A stretch of 64,000 nucleotides of DNA from Luteimicrobium subarcticum (lineage in GTDB: Bacteria > Actinomycetota > Actinomycetes > Actinomycetales > Cellulomonadaceae), in contig NZ_PGTZ01000013.1 in the NCBI RefSeq assembly GCF_002798015.1, positions 60,404-124,403 on the forward strand, read 5' to 3'. The notes beneath the pieces were generated by a model. That model worked only from the letters and a program-made list of their open reading frames with translations, had not been told where the DNA came from and did no database searches. The translations under genes were made by a program, and so were the position numbers. Below are positions 7,346-14,585 of this stretch, one piece after another; the first letter of the stretch is position 1; each line of letters opens with the position of its first letter.

Positions 7346-8073
7346 CACACGAGTCCTGCCCGCCGTCCGTGAGGGCGGCCCTCGTCCTCGACGGCGTCGC
7401 CGTCCGACGTCGCGGCCGCGATGTCGTCGTGGTCGATCGGCTCCGCTTCGACCGGGGGAGCCACGTCCTCGCGGGAGCCAACGGCTCCGGCAAGTCGACG
7501 CTGCTGGCCGGCATCGCCGGGCTGCTGCCCGTCGACGGCCTGGTCACGGTCGGTGGGCAGGACGTCACGTCCGGTGCCGGGCGACGGTCCGTCGCCTACC
7601 TGCCGCAGGCCCCGTCCGGCCTCGACCACCTCACCGCGCTCGACGCCGTGCGGTTCGCCCAGGCTGTCGTCGGCCTCGCGGCGGCAGACCCCGTCGCGCA
7701 CCTCGAGACCGTCGGGATGGCCGACAGGGCCCGGTCGCGCGTGGGTCGACTGTCCGGGGGTGAGCGACGGCTCGTCTACCTCGCGACCCTGCTGACCCAG
7801 CGGGCGCCCGTGTTCCTGCTCGACGAGCCGACCGTCGGGCTCGACGCCGCCCACCGGCTCGCGCTGCGGGACGTCCTGAGGCGTATCGCGGCAGAAGCCG
7901 TCGTCGTCACCGCGACACACGTCGCCGACGACCTCGACGACCTCGCCGACCGCATCGTCGTCCTGTCTGACGGTCGCGTCGTGCACGACGGGCCGGGCGC
8001 TGACCTGCGCGACGCAGCTCCCGACGGCCCGTCCTGGGATCGCGCACTGACCGCCCTGGCGGTGGCTCCATGA
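7342..8073 (+). CDS. ABC transporter ATP-binding protein
   Basis: A 243-residue ATPase with Walker A GANGSGKST (about residues 45-53), Q-loop PQAPSG, signature LSGGE, Walker B VFLLDEP and switch His in TATHVADD. Size and motifs match export-type ATPases that pair with separate membrane subunits. The ATG at 7342 overlaps the stop of the upstream 32-codon peptide, and no independent ribosome-binding site is seen. The next two genes encode membrane proteins in overlapping frames, so this is the energising subunit of that complex. The cargo is unknown; the coupled peptide is one candidate. Confidence 0.9.
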   Translation: MTHESCPPSVRAALVLDGVAVRRRGRDVVVVDRLRFDRGSHVLAGANGSGKSTLLAGIAGLLPVDGLVTVGGQDVTSGAGRRSVAYLPQAPSGLDHLTALDAVRFAQAVVGLAAADPVAHLETVGMADRARSRVGRLSGGERRLVYLATLLTQRAPVFLLDEPTVGLDAAHRLALRDVLRRIAAEAVVVTATHVADDLDDLADRIVVLSDGRVVHDGPGADLRDAAPDGPSWDRALTALAVAP

Positions 8074-9356
8074 GCGGGGCTCCCACCGTTGCGTCGCCTT
8101 CATCCACATCCTCGGCTCCGGACAAGGAGCCGGCCGGCGCGCCGCTCGCCATCTCGTCGCGCGCGCTGTGGTGGTTCGGTGCTGCGCTCGTCGCACTCCA
8201 GGTCGCGCAGATCCTCGGCCGGTCGCACGCCGCTTGGATCGACGTGCGATGGGCGTGGTCGCAATACCTCTTCTCTCTGGTGATGTTCGGCCCGCTCGCC
8301 GCCGCGGGGGGAGCGTGGCAGGGCCGAGCGCTCATCCAGGCAGGATGGCTCGCGCGGATCCGTCCGTGGCGCGGCGCATGGCTGTTCATCGCCCCGGTGA
8401 CCGCGCTCGCGCTCACGGTCTTCCTGGGCGGCCTCGTTGCTCAGTTCGCGCTCTGCGTCGTGACGGGAGCACCGGTCGACCTCTTGGTCGCCGACTCGGT
8501 CGACGGGGTCATCGCCGTCGTCGGGGTGGTCACCTACGTGCTCGCGGGCGCCGCGATCGGTGCCGCCCTGCGCTGGCGCGTCGTCGTGCCGCTCGCCGCA
8601 GGCGCCGCGTTCGGCCTCACGATGTGGGCCTGGATCGCCGGGATGGATGTCCTGGTGAAGTTCGGCGGAGCGACCGGCGGGCTGACCGGGTACGCCACGC
8701 GGCCGGGGCAGCAGCTCGTCCGCCTCGCCTTCCTCCTCGTGGTCGCTGCCGGATGCGCACTCGTGGTCCGCGAACGGCTGGGCTGGTCGCGCGGCACCCG
8801 CCGCGGCGTGGTGGGAGCGGTCGTGGCCGTGGCCGTCCTGTTCGGCATCGCGGGCAGCGTGGACGACGAGCTGCGAGCAGTGCCTGTCGCGTGGGCCTGC
8901 GCAGGCAAGGAGCCGACGGTCTGCGTGCCCGGCACGGCGAAGCGGTTCCTGCCCGATCTCATGACGGCTGTCGACAGGCAGGGCCTCGCCCACCAGGTGG
9001 TCACCGCGTCGCCCCGGACAGCCACGACGCTCCGCATCACCGACGACCTCCTCCTCGCGCGGGTGGCCCGAGTCGGTGCTGCGCCGGACCGAGAGGTGGG
9101 AGCCAGGATCGGAATCGAGGTCAGCAACCGATTGATGGCGCCGTACTGCCTGAGCTCGGAGAGCCCCGAGAGCTGGTGGTCGAACCCGGCAGTCGAGCAG
9201 CTGGGAACCTGGATCTCGTACTACACGAGCCGAGACGCCGACGACGTCACCACCCCCGCCGACGCCGGCATCCCCGACGCACCGATCGGCTCGCCCGCAG
9301 CGACGACGTTCCTCGCCACGACGCTCGCGCAGCTCCCGCCGTGCCCGAAGGGCTGA
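8070..9356 (+). CDS. ABC transporter-associated membrane protein with extracytoplasmic domain
   Basis: A 428-residue protein. A Ser/Pro-rich cytoplasmic start is followed by about six hydrophobic segments between residues 30 and 280, then a soluble domain (about 280-428) carrying three Cys residues, including ACAGKEPTVC and PYCLSS. The arrangement resembles permease subunits of small exporter or bacteriocin-immunity ABC systems that carry a globular extracytoplasmic domain, but no family is firmly recognised. The ATG overlaps the ATPase stop by 4 nt. It is likely part of one complex with the ATPase and the next membrane protein. Confidence 0.75.
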   Translation: MSGAPTVASPSSTSSAPDKEPAGAPLAISSRALWWFGAALVALQVAQILGRSHAAWIDVRWAWSQYLFSLVMFGPLAAAGGAWQGRALIQAGWLARIRPWRGAWLFIAPVTALALTVFLGGLVAQFALCVVTGAPVDLLVADSVDGVIAVVGVVTYVLAGAAIGAALRWRVVVPLAAGAAFGLTMWAWIAGMDVLVKFGGATGGLTGYATRPGQQLVRLAFLLVVAAGCALVVRERLGWSRGTRRGVVGAVVAVAVLFGIAGSVDDELRAVPVAWACAGKEPTVCVPGTAKRFLPDLMTAVDRQGLAHQVVTASPRTATTLRITDDLLLARVARVGAAPDREVGARIGIEVSNRLMAPYCLSSESPESWWSNPAVEQLGTWISYYTSRDADDVTTPADAGIPDAPIGSPAATTFLATTLAQLPPCPKG

Positions 9357-9937
9357 GAGTCGTCCGCCCGCCCCGCGCGATCGCCGTCGCGCGGGCCTGG
9401 CGGCTCCCGCTCGTCGCCGCCGGTCTCGCCGTCTACGGGCTGCTCGCCGCCCTGCTCGCCGGGCCGGTCACCATCCCCGGACGCACCGTCAAGGACGTCG
9501 TCGCGCCCCTGCTGCCGCTCCTCGTCGTCGGTGCGTACACCGCGGCGCAGCACGTCCTCGTGACCGCGACCGTCGAGCGTCGCCACCCGCGCTACCGGTG
9601 GCGCCGGCTGCTGCTCGTCGCCCTGACCCTCGCCGGAGGGGCGCTCGTCGCGGCGCTCGTGGGGCTGTGCTCGGACGTCAGCCCCCTCGTCCTCGACCGC
9701 AACCTCGCGCTGTTCCTCGGGGTGGTCCTGCTCGCCGGGCCGGCCGCGACCGACGGCGCGCTCGTCGTCCTCACGCTGTTCGGGGCGGGGAGCTGGATCC
9801 TCGGGTCGCACGGTGCCGGCGTGCCGCCCGCGTCCTGGGCGCTCCCGCTCGCGCTGCCGGACGCTCCAGCTGCTGCCGCGGCCGGGTGCGCGGCGCTCGT
9901 GGGCGGGCTCGTCCGCGTCGCGTTCAGCAGGCCGTGA
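9341..9937 (+). CDS. Small integral membrane protein of the ABC operon
   Basis: A 198-residue, very hydrophobic protein with about five or six transmembrane segments and no recognised domain. GTG at 9341 lies within the last codons of the preceding gene, an overlap of 16 nt, so it depends on coupling; no good ribosome-binding site is present. Its place as last gene of the 7247-9937 unit suggests a second permease subunit or an accessory protein of the transporter. Confidence 0.65.
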   Translation: MPEGLRVVRPPRAIAVARAWRLPLVAAGLAVYGLLAALLAGPVTIPGRTVKDVVAPLLPLLVVGAYTAAQHVLVTATVERRHPRYRWRRLLLVALTLAGGALVAALVGLCSDVSPLVLDRNLALFLGVVLLAGPAATDGALVVLTLFGAGSWILGSHGAGVPPASWALPLALPDAPAAAAAGCAALVGGLVRVAFSRP

Positions 9938-10042
9938 CGCCCGGTGGCTCCGGCGCGCGAGCGTCGGTGCGGCCGCGTAGCGTCGTCGGCGACCGCACAC
10001 CAGCCGGCGACCAGGCCGGTGACCGCTGCCGAGGGAGGACCG

Positions 10043-10279
10043 ATGGGTCACAAGAAGAAGTGGAGCGAGCTGAGCGGGGGCCAGCGGTTCGGGGTGCTCG
10101 TCCTGGGCGTCGCGCAGCTCGCCCTCACGGTCAGCGCGTACCGCGACCTGTCTCAGCGTGACGAGGACGAGATCGAGGGCACCAAGCTCGCGTGGGGCGT
10201 GGCGATCCTCGTGAACTGGATCGGCCCGATCACGTACTACCTCAAGGGCCGCAAGAACCTGGGGCTCAACGCGTCCTGA
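10043..10279 (+). CDS. Small PLDc_N-like membrane protein
   Basis: A 78-residue protein with a lysine-rich start (MGHKKKW) and two hydrophobic segments; the second, ending VNWIGPITYYLKGRK, resembles the phospholipase-D N-terminal (PLDc_N) membrane hairpin common in short actinobacterial proteins. GGGAGG precedes the ATG at 10043 and a TAGCGT -10 lies at 9978-9983. Function is unknown. Confidence 0.72.
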   Translation: MGHKKKWSELSGGQRFGVLVLGVAQLALTVSAYRDLSQRDEDEIEGTKLAWGVAILVNWIGPITYYLKGRKNLGLNAS

Positions 10280-10302
10280 CGGCCGGATCGTAGAGTGGAA
10301 GC

Positions 10303-11028
10303 GTGCCCCACCTGACGCCCGACCCCGTGCCCGCCCCTGCCCCGGAGCCGTTCCCCGCGGCGGGGGTCCGCGCGTCGGCGCTCCTGCTCGACCTCGACGG
10401 GACGCTCGTCGACACCACGGAGAAGGTCGAGGCGGCGTGGCGGTGGGGCGCCGACACGCTGGACGTGCCCTTCGAGACCCTGGAGCCGTATATCCACGGT
10501 ATCCCGGGGGTGCAGGCCCTCGAGCTCGCCCTGCCCGGACGACTGACCGTCGCCGAGCGGGAGGAGCTCACGCACGAGCTCCTCGGACGCATGTCCGACC
10601 CGGCGGCCGGGCACGTCCGCTGGATGCCCGGCGCCCAGCACGTCGTCTCCACGCTCGCGCGTGACGCCGCCGACCGGTGGGCCATCGTGACGAGCGGTGA
10701 CACGCGACTCGCGGGGTCCAGCGTCGAGGCCCTCGCGCTGCCGCTGCCGCCCGTCATGGTGACGTCCGAGGACGTCGAGCTCGGCAAGCCGCACCCCGAG
10801 CCATACCTGGAGGGCGCCGACCGGCTCGGCATCGAGCCGTCCGAGTGCGTCGTCGTCGAGGACGCACCCGCGGGTGTCGCCGCCGGGAAGGCGGCGGGCA
10901 TGCGCGTCCTGGCGCTCACCACGACGTACGACGCCGAGGCGCTGCACCAGGCGGACTGGGTCGTGCCGACGCTCGAGGCGGTCACGGTCCGGACCGACGA
11001 CGACGGTCTGCTGCTCACGGCGATCTGA
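10303..11028 (+). CDS. HAD-superfamily phosphatase (sugar-phosphatase type)
   Basis: A 241-residue haloacid-dehalogenase hydrolase. Motif I is DLDGTLVD (nucleophile and acid/base Asp), motif II TSGD, motif III the Lys of GKPHPEPY, and motif IV EDAPAG. The cap insertion after motif I and the KPHPEPYLEGA segment resemble glycerol-3-phosphate or 2-deoxyglucose-6-phosphate phosphatases. TAGAGT (10291-10296) ends 6 nt before the GTG at 10303 and no ribosome-binding site is present, so the mRNA is probably leaderless. A DUF1992 gene and a second HAD gene follow closely and probably share the transcript. Confidence 0.88.
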   Translation: MPHLTPDPVPAPAPEPFPAAGVRASALLLDLDGTLVDTTEKVEAAWRWGADTLDVPFETLEPYIHGIPGVQALELALPGRLTVAEREELTHELLGRMSDPAAGHVRWMPGAQHVVSTLARDAADRWAIVTSGDTRLAGSSVEALALPLPPVMVTSEDVELGKPHPEPYLEGADRLGIEPSECVVVEDAPAGVAAGKAAGMRVLALTTTYDAEALHQADWVVPTLEAVTVRTDDDGLLLTAI

Positions 11029-11039
11029 CAGGAGGCGCG

Positions 11040-11567
11040 ATGGACCGGCCGGACGACGCACCACAGGACGAGGTCGAGGCCGCCCGCCGCGCGCGTCGCC
11101 GCCGCGACGAGGAGCACCGCCGCACCGAGAACCCGCGCTCTCCGCAGTCCCGGCTCCGGGCGCAGGAGGACGTGGTGCTCAAGGCGCGCTGGGTCGACCA
11201 CGTCGTCGAGGACGCGATCGCGCGCGGCGAGTTCGACGACCTCCCCCTCCAGGGCAAGCCGATCCCGAGCCTGGGCACGCACCACGACCCCGACTGGTGG
11301 GTCAAGCAGCTCGTCGAGCGCGAGCACGTCACCGGGGTGCTGCCGGAGGCGCTGCAGCTCCGCACCGACGACGCGAGGCTCGACGCCCACCTCGACCGGG
11401 AACGCACCGAGGCGGGGGTGCGGGCACAGGTCGAGGAGTTCAACCGCCGCATCGTCGAGGCGCGACGCCAGCTGCTCGGCGGCCCGCCGGTCGTGACGCC
11501 GCTGCGGGACGTCGAGACGGAGGTCGAGCGCTGGCGCTCGCGGCGGGAGCGTCCGACGATCGAGTGA
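11040..11567 (+). CDS. DUF1992 (DnaJC28-conserved-domain) protein
   Basis: A 175-residue protein with the DUF1992 signature: WVDHVVEDAIARGEFDDLPLQGKPI around residues 50-80 (given here only in part), then HHDPDWWVKQLV. DUF1992 proteins are found from bacteria to DnaJC28 of eukaryotes and have no established biochemical role. GGAGG lies 5 nt before the ATG at 11040. It follows the HAD gene by 11 nt and overlaps the next HAD gene by one base. Confidence 0.85.
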   Translation: MDRPDDAPQDEVEAARRARRRRDEEHRRTENPRSPQSRLRAQEDVVLKARWVDHVVEDAIARGEFDDLPLQGKPIPSLGTHHDPDWWVKQLVEREHVTGVLPEALQLRTDDARLDAHLDRERTEAGVRAQVEEFNRRIVEARRQLLGGPPVVTPLRDVETEVERWRSRRERPTIE

Positions 11568-12271
11568 TGACGACTCGCGGTGACGAACCCGGCGACCTGC
11601 CCGTGGCGGGTGGTGTGCTCTTCGACGTCGACGGGACCCTGGTCGACTCGAACTACCTGCAGGTCGACGCCTGGGTGCGGGCGTTCCACGACGTCGGGCT
11701 CGAGGTCGACGCGTGGACGGTGCACCGGACGCTCGGCCAGGCCGGCCCGGAACTGATCGAGCGGGTCGGCGGCAGCGCCGCCGCGGCGTGGACGGCACGG
11801 CTGAGCGACGCCCACGAGCGGTACTCGGCGGCGAGCGCGTTCCTGCTGCGCCGCACCCCGGGCGCCCGGGAGCTGGTGCGCGCCGTCGCCGCGCACGGGG
11901 TGCGTCCCGTCCTCGCGACCTCGGCGTCGCCCGCCAGCCTCGAGCGACTTCGTGCGGTGCTCGACGTGGACGACGCGATCCGGGCCGTCACCTCGGCCGA
12001 CGACGTCGACGTGTCGAAGCCGGAGCCCGACCTGGTGCACCGGGCCCTCGAGGCGGGCGTGATCGACCCGGCGCGCGCGGTGTTCGTCGGCGACAGCGTG
12101 TGGGACGTCGAGGCCGCGGGCCGCGCCGGCATCCCCTGCGTCGGTGTGCTGTGCGGAGGCGTGGCGGAGGCGGAGCTGCGCGAGGCGGGTGCCGTCGCGG
12201 TCTACCGCGACCCGCAGGACCTGCTCGACCGGCTGGACGACAGCCCCCTGACCCGCGCGTTCAGTCCGTGA
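11567..12271 (+). CDS. HAD-superfamily phosphatase
   Basis: A 234-residue HAD hydrolase with motif I DVDGTLVDSN, motif II ATSAS, motif III Lys in VSKPEPD and motif IV GDSVWDVEAA. The ATG at 11567 shares a base with the preceding stop (TGATG). It is a paralogue, not a duplicate, of the HAD gene two positions upstream. The substrate is probably a small phosphate ester and cannot be specified. Confidence 0.85.
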   Translation: MTTRGDEPGDLPVAGGVLFDVDGTLVDSNYLQVDAWVRAFHDVGLEVDAWTVHRTLGQAGPELIERVGGSAAAAWTARLSDAHERYSAASAFLLRRTPGARELVRAVAAHGVRPVLATSASPASLERLRAVLDVDDAIRAVTSADDVDVSKPEPDLVHRALEAGVIDPARAVFVGDSVWDVEAAGRAGIPCVGVLCGGVAEAELREAGAVAVYRDPQDLLDRLDDSPLTRAFSP

Positions 12272-12317
12272 GGCCGACCCGCCGCCCGGAGCCTCGCTCC
12301 AGGGGCGCGGCGCGACC

Positions 12318-12450
12318 TCATTCCCACGGCGGGGTGTCGCCGAGCTTCTCGTAGTACCGGGCGTGGTGCGCCGTCCACGACAACGGCGAAGCCGATTCCC
12401 GAGTCACCGCCCGTGGCGACCGCCACGCGTCCTTCGAGTCCGAGGTCCAT
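12318..12450 (-). pseudogene. Remnant of a short-chain dehydrogenase gene
   Basis: Reading leftward from an ATG at 12450 gives a perfect SDR N-terminus (GRVAVATGGDSGIG, the cofactor-binding TGxxxGIG motif). After about 23 codons the frame must shift by one base to read HHARYYEKLGDTPPWE and stop at 12318-12320, which looks like a natural protein C-terminus. The roughly 200 codons in between are gone. This is best explained as an internal deletion that fused the two ends of one gene or of two genes. It occupies most of the 226-nt gap between the HAD gene and the DUF421 gene. Confidence 0.7.
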
Positions 12451-12497
12451 CTCCCGACGTGAGGGCCGCCGCGACCCCGATGCCCGAGGTCGCGCGC

Positions 12498-12977
12498 TCA
12501 GCGCTCCGGGCGATCGACCGGGCGGTGGGGGTCCGCGCCGCTCTGCGTGAAGAACGACAGCTGGCCCGTGGTCTCGAGCACGGCCAGGCGGACGTCGGCG
12601 ATGCGTTCGATGCCGTTCTGCCGCGCCGCCTCCATGAGGTCGTCCAGGGACACGCGCTCCCGCTTCATGACCTCGAACGACGGTTCGCCGTCCGCCACCA
12701 CCACGACGGGGACCCCGTGCACCACGGCCCGTGCCCGCGGGAAGCGGGCGTTGACCCAGGTGAGGAAGATCGTCGCGGTGGCGAACGTCCCCACGGCGAG
12801 GACAGCCGCCGTCACCGAGTAGTCCTGCTGCGTCACCCCTTGCTGAACCATGTCGCCCATCGTCACGAACAGCACCAGCTGGAACGTGCTCAGCTCGCCG
12901 AGCGTGGACCGCCCGACGACCCGGGTGACGAACCACAGGAAGACGAAGACGACGAGCGCGCGCGCGACGATCTCCAC
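12498..12977 (-). CDS. DUF421 (YetF-like) membrane protein
   Basis: A 159-residue protein with two or three N-terminal transmembrane helices and the DUF421 core: GRSTLGELSTFQLV, TMGDMV, then a soluble YetF-type beta region with DGEPSFEVMKRERVSLDDLM. Members are small membrane-anchored proteins of uncertain role, in some firmicutes linked to spore or envelope physiology. It follows the neighbouring minus-strand gene by 10 nt and is probably co-transcribed with it. Confidence 0.85.
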   Translation of the reverse strand: MEIVARALVVFVFLWFVTRVVGRSTLGELSTFQLVLFVTMGDMVQQGVTQQDYSVTAAVLAVGTFATATIFLTWVNARFPRARAVVHGVPVVVVADGEPSFEVMKRERVSLDDLMEAARQNGIERIADVRLAVLETTGQLSFFTQSGADPHRPVDRPER

Positions 12978-12987
12978 GGGTGCCTCC

Positions 12988-13506
12988 TCAGGGCAGCAGG
13001 ACGGTGCGGAACGGCGTCGTGGCGACGGGCGACCCGTCCAGCAGGACCGACACCTCGCCCGACCGTCCTCGGTGGCTCGACGGCTGGACGTACGTGTCGA
13101 ACGTGACGTCCATGGTGTCCCCGGGCGGACTGGCGAACGTCCACACGAGCCACGTGCCGTCGTCCGTCTCCGCCGTCGGTGACGGGGTGAGGCCCTGCTC
13201 CTCGAAGATGTCGAAGTAGTCGGCCGTCACCCGCACGACGACCTGCTTCGGCAGTCCGCCCGCGTGCGTCACCCGGACGGACCACGGGACGTCGAGGCCG
13301 GCCCGCGCGACCGACGCGTGGTGCACCGCGACCGTCCAGCCCTGCTCCTGGCGAGTGCTCGTCGAGGTCCGTAGCCCGAACAGGTTGAGGGCGCCGGCGA
13401 CCACCACGAGCACCAGGCCCGCTGTGCCGACCCGCCGTGGCCACGCCGAGCGCGGCCCCGCGTCGACACCACGTGGTGACTCGAGCGTCGGGAGCTGGTC
13501 GGGCAT
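12988..13506 (-). CDS. Membrane-anchored hypothetical protein
   Basis: A 172-residue protein with a short cytoplasmic tail, one transmembrane segment (GTAGLVLVVVAGALNLFGL, about residues 28-46) and a beta-rich extracytoplasmic remainder containing WSVRVTHAGG and TFDTYVQPS. No family is recognised. It lies 10 nt upstream of the DUF421 gene, suggesting a two-protein envelope complex. The ATG at 13506 was preferred over the longer frame because that would overlap the divergent oxidoreductase gene. Confidence 0.65.
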   Translation of the reverse strand: MPDQLPTLESPRGVDAGPRSAWPRRVGTAGLVLVVVAGALNLFGLRTSTSTRQEQGWTVAVHHASVARAGLDVPWSVRVTHAGGLPKQVVVRVTADYFDIFEEQGLTPSPTAETDDGTWLVWTFASPPGDTMDVTFDTYVQPSSHRGRSGEVSVLLDGSPVATTPFRTVLLP

Positions 13507-13591
13507 ACCGCGATCATGGACCGAAGGCTCCCGGGACGCCCTCCGGGCGGCACCGCGTGCGTGGTCTCGTGCCCCGTCCGAGCATCGAAGG

Positions 13592-14575
13592 ATGACACGC
13601 TTCGGATACACCCTCATGACCGAGCAGTCCGGACCGCGCGAGCTCGTGCGGTACGCCGCTGCCGCCGAGGACGCGGGCTTCGACTTCGAGGTGTCGAGCG
13701 ACCACTTCTTCCCGTGGCTCGACACGCAGGGGCACGCGTCGTACGCGTGGTCGGTGCTGGGCGCGGTGACCCAGGTGACGTCCCGCGTGGAGCTCATGAC
13801 GTACGTGACGTGCCCGACCATGCGCTACCACCCGGCGGTCGTCGCCCAGAAGGCCGCCACGCTCGGGCTGCTGTCGGACGGCCGGTTCACGCTCGGGCTG
13901 GGCGCGGGGGAGAACCTCAACGAGCACGTCGTCGGTGAGGGCTGGCCCGCGGTCGCCGAGCGGCAGGACATGCTCGAGGAGGCCGTCACGATCATCCGCG
14001 CGCTGTTCGGGGGCGGCTACGTCACCTGGGAGGGCACCCACTTCCGGGTCGACTCCGCGCGCGTGTGGGACCTGCCGGACGACCCCGTGCAGCTCGGCAT
14101 CGCGGTGTCGGGGGACGCGTCCGTGGACCGCTTCGCACCCCTCGCCGACCACCTCGTCGCCGTCGAGCCCGACGCCGACCTCGTGAGGTCGTGGGGAGCG
14201 CTCCGGTCCGACGCCGGGCTGCCGGTGTCCCGGGCGATCGGGCAGGTGCCCGTGTGCTGGGCGCCCGACCGGGACACCGCCGTGCGGCGCGCGCACGAGC
14301 AGTTCCGGTGGTTCGGGCTCGGGTGGCCCGTCAACGCGAACCTGCCGACCACCGAAGGGTTCGCGGCCGCGAGCCAGTTCGTCCGGCCCGACGACGTCGC
14401 CGACGCCATCGCGTGCGGCCCCGACCTCGACGCGATCGTCGAGTCCGTCGCGCCCTACTGGGAGGCGGGGTTCACCGACGTCGCGCTCGTCCAGATCGGG
14501 GACGAGGGACAGCAGGAGTTCCTCGAGACGGTCGCGGGACCCCTGCTCGACCGCTTGCGGGAGGCCGCGCCCTGA
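13592..14575 (+). CDS. LLM-class F420-dependent oxidoreductase
   Basis: A 327-residue TIM-barrel enzyme of the luciferase-like monooxygenase superfamily, close to the F420-dependent glucose-6-phosphate dehydrogenase group. Indicators are SSDHFFPW, GHASYAWSVLGA, TYVTCPTMRYHP, and GAGENLNEHV, typical of the F420-binding barrel. It would transfer hydride to or from deazaflavin F420 with an unknown organic substrate. ATG at 13592 follows GAAGG. The presence of an F420 enzyme fits an actinobacterial host. It appears monocistronic. Confidence 0.88.
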   Translation: MTRFGYTLMTEQSGPRELVRYAAAAEDAGFDFEVSSDHFFPWLDTQGHASYAWSVLGAVTQVTSRVELMTYVTCPTMRYHPAVVAQKAATLGLLSDGRFTLGLGAGENLNEHVVGEGWPAVAERQDMLEEAVTIIRALFGGGYVTWEGTHFRVDSARVWDLPDDPVQLGIAVSGDASVDRFAPLADHLVAVEPDADLVRSWGALRSDAGLPVSRAIGQVPVCWAPDRDTAVRRAHEQFRWFGLGWPVNANLPTTEGFAAASQFVRPDDVADAIACGPDLDAIVESVAPYWEAGFTDVALVQIGDEGQQEFLETVAGPLLDRLREAAP

Positions 14576-14585
14576 CCGTCGGTCG

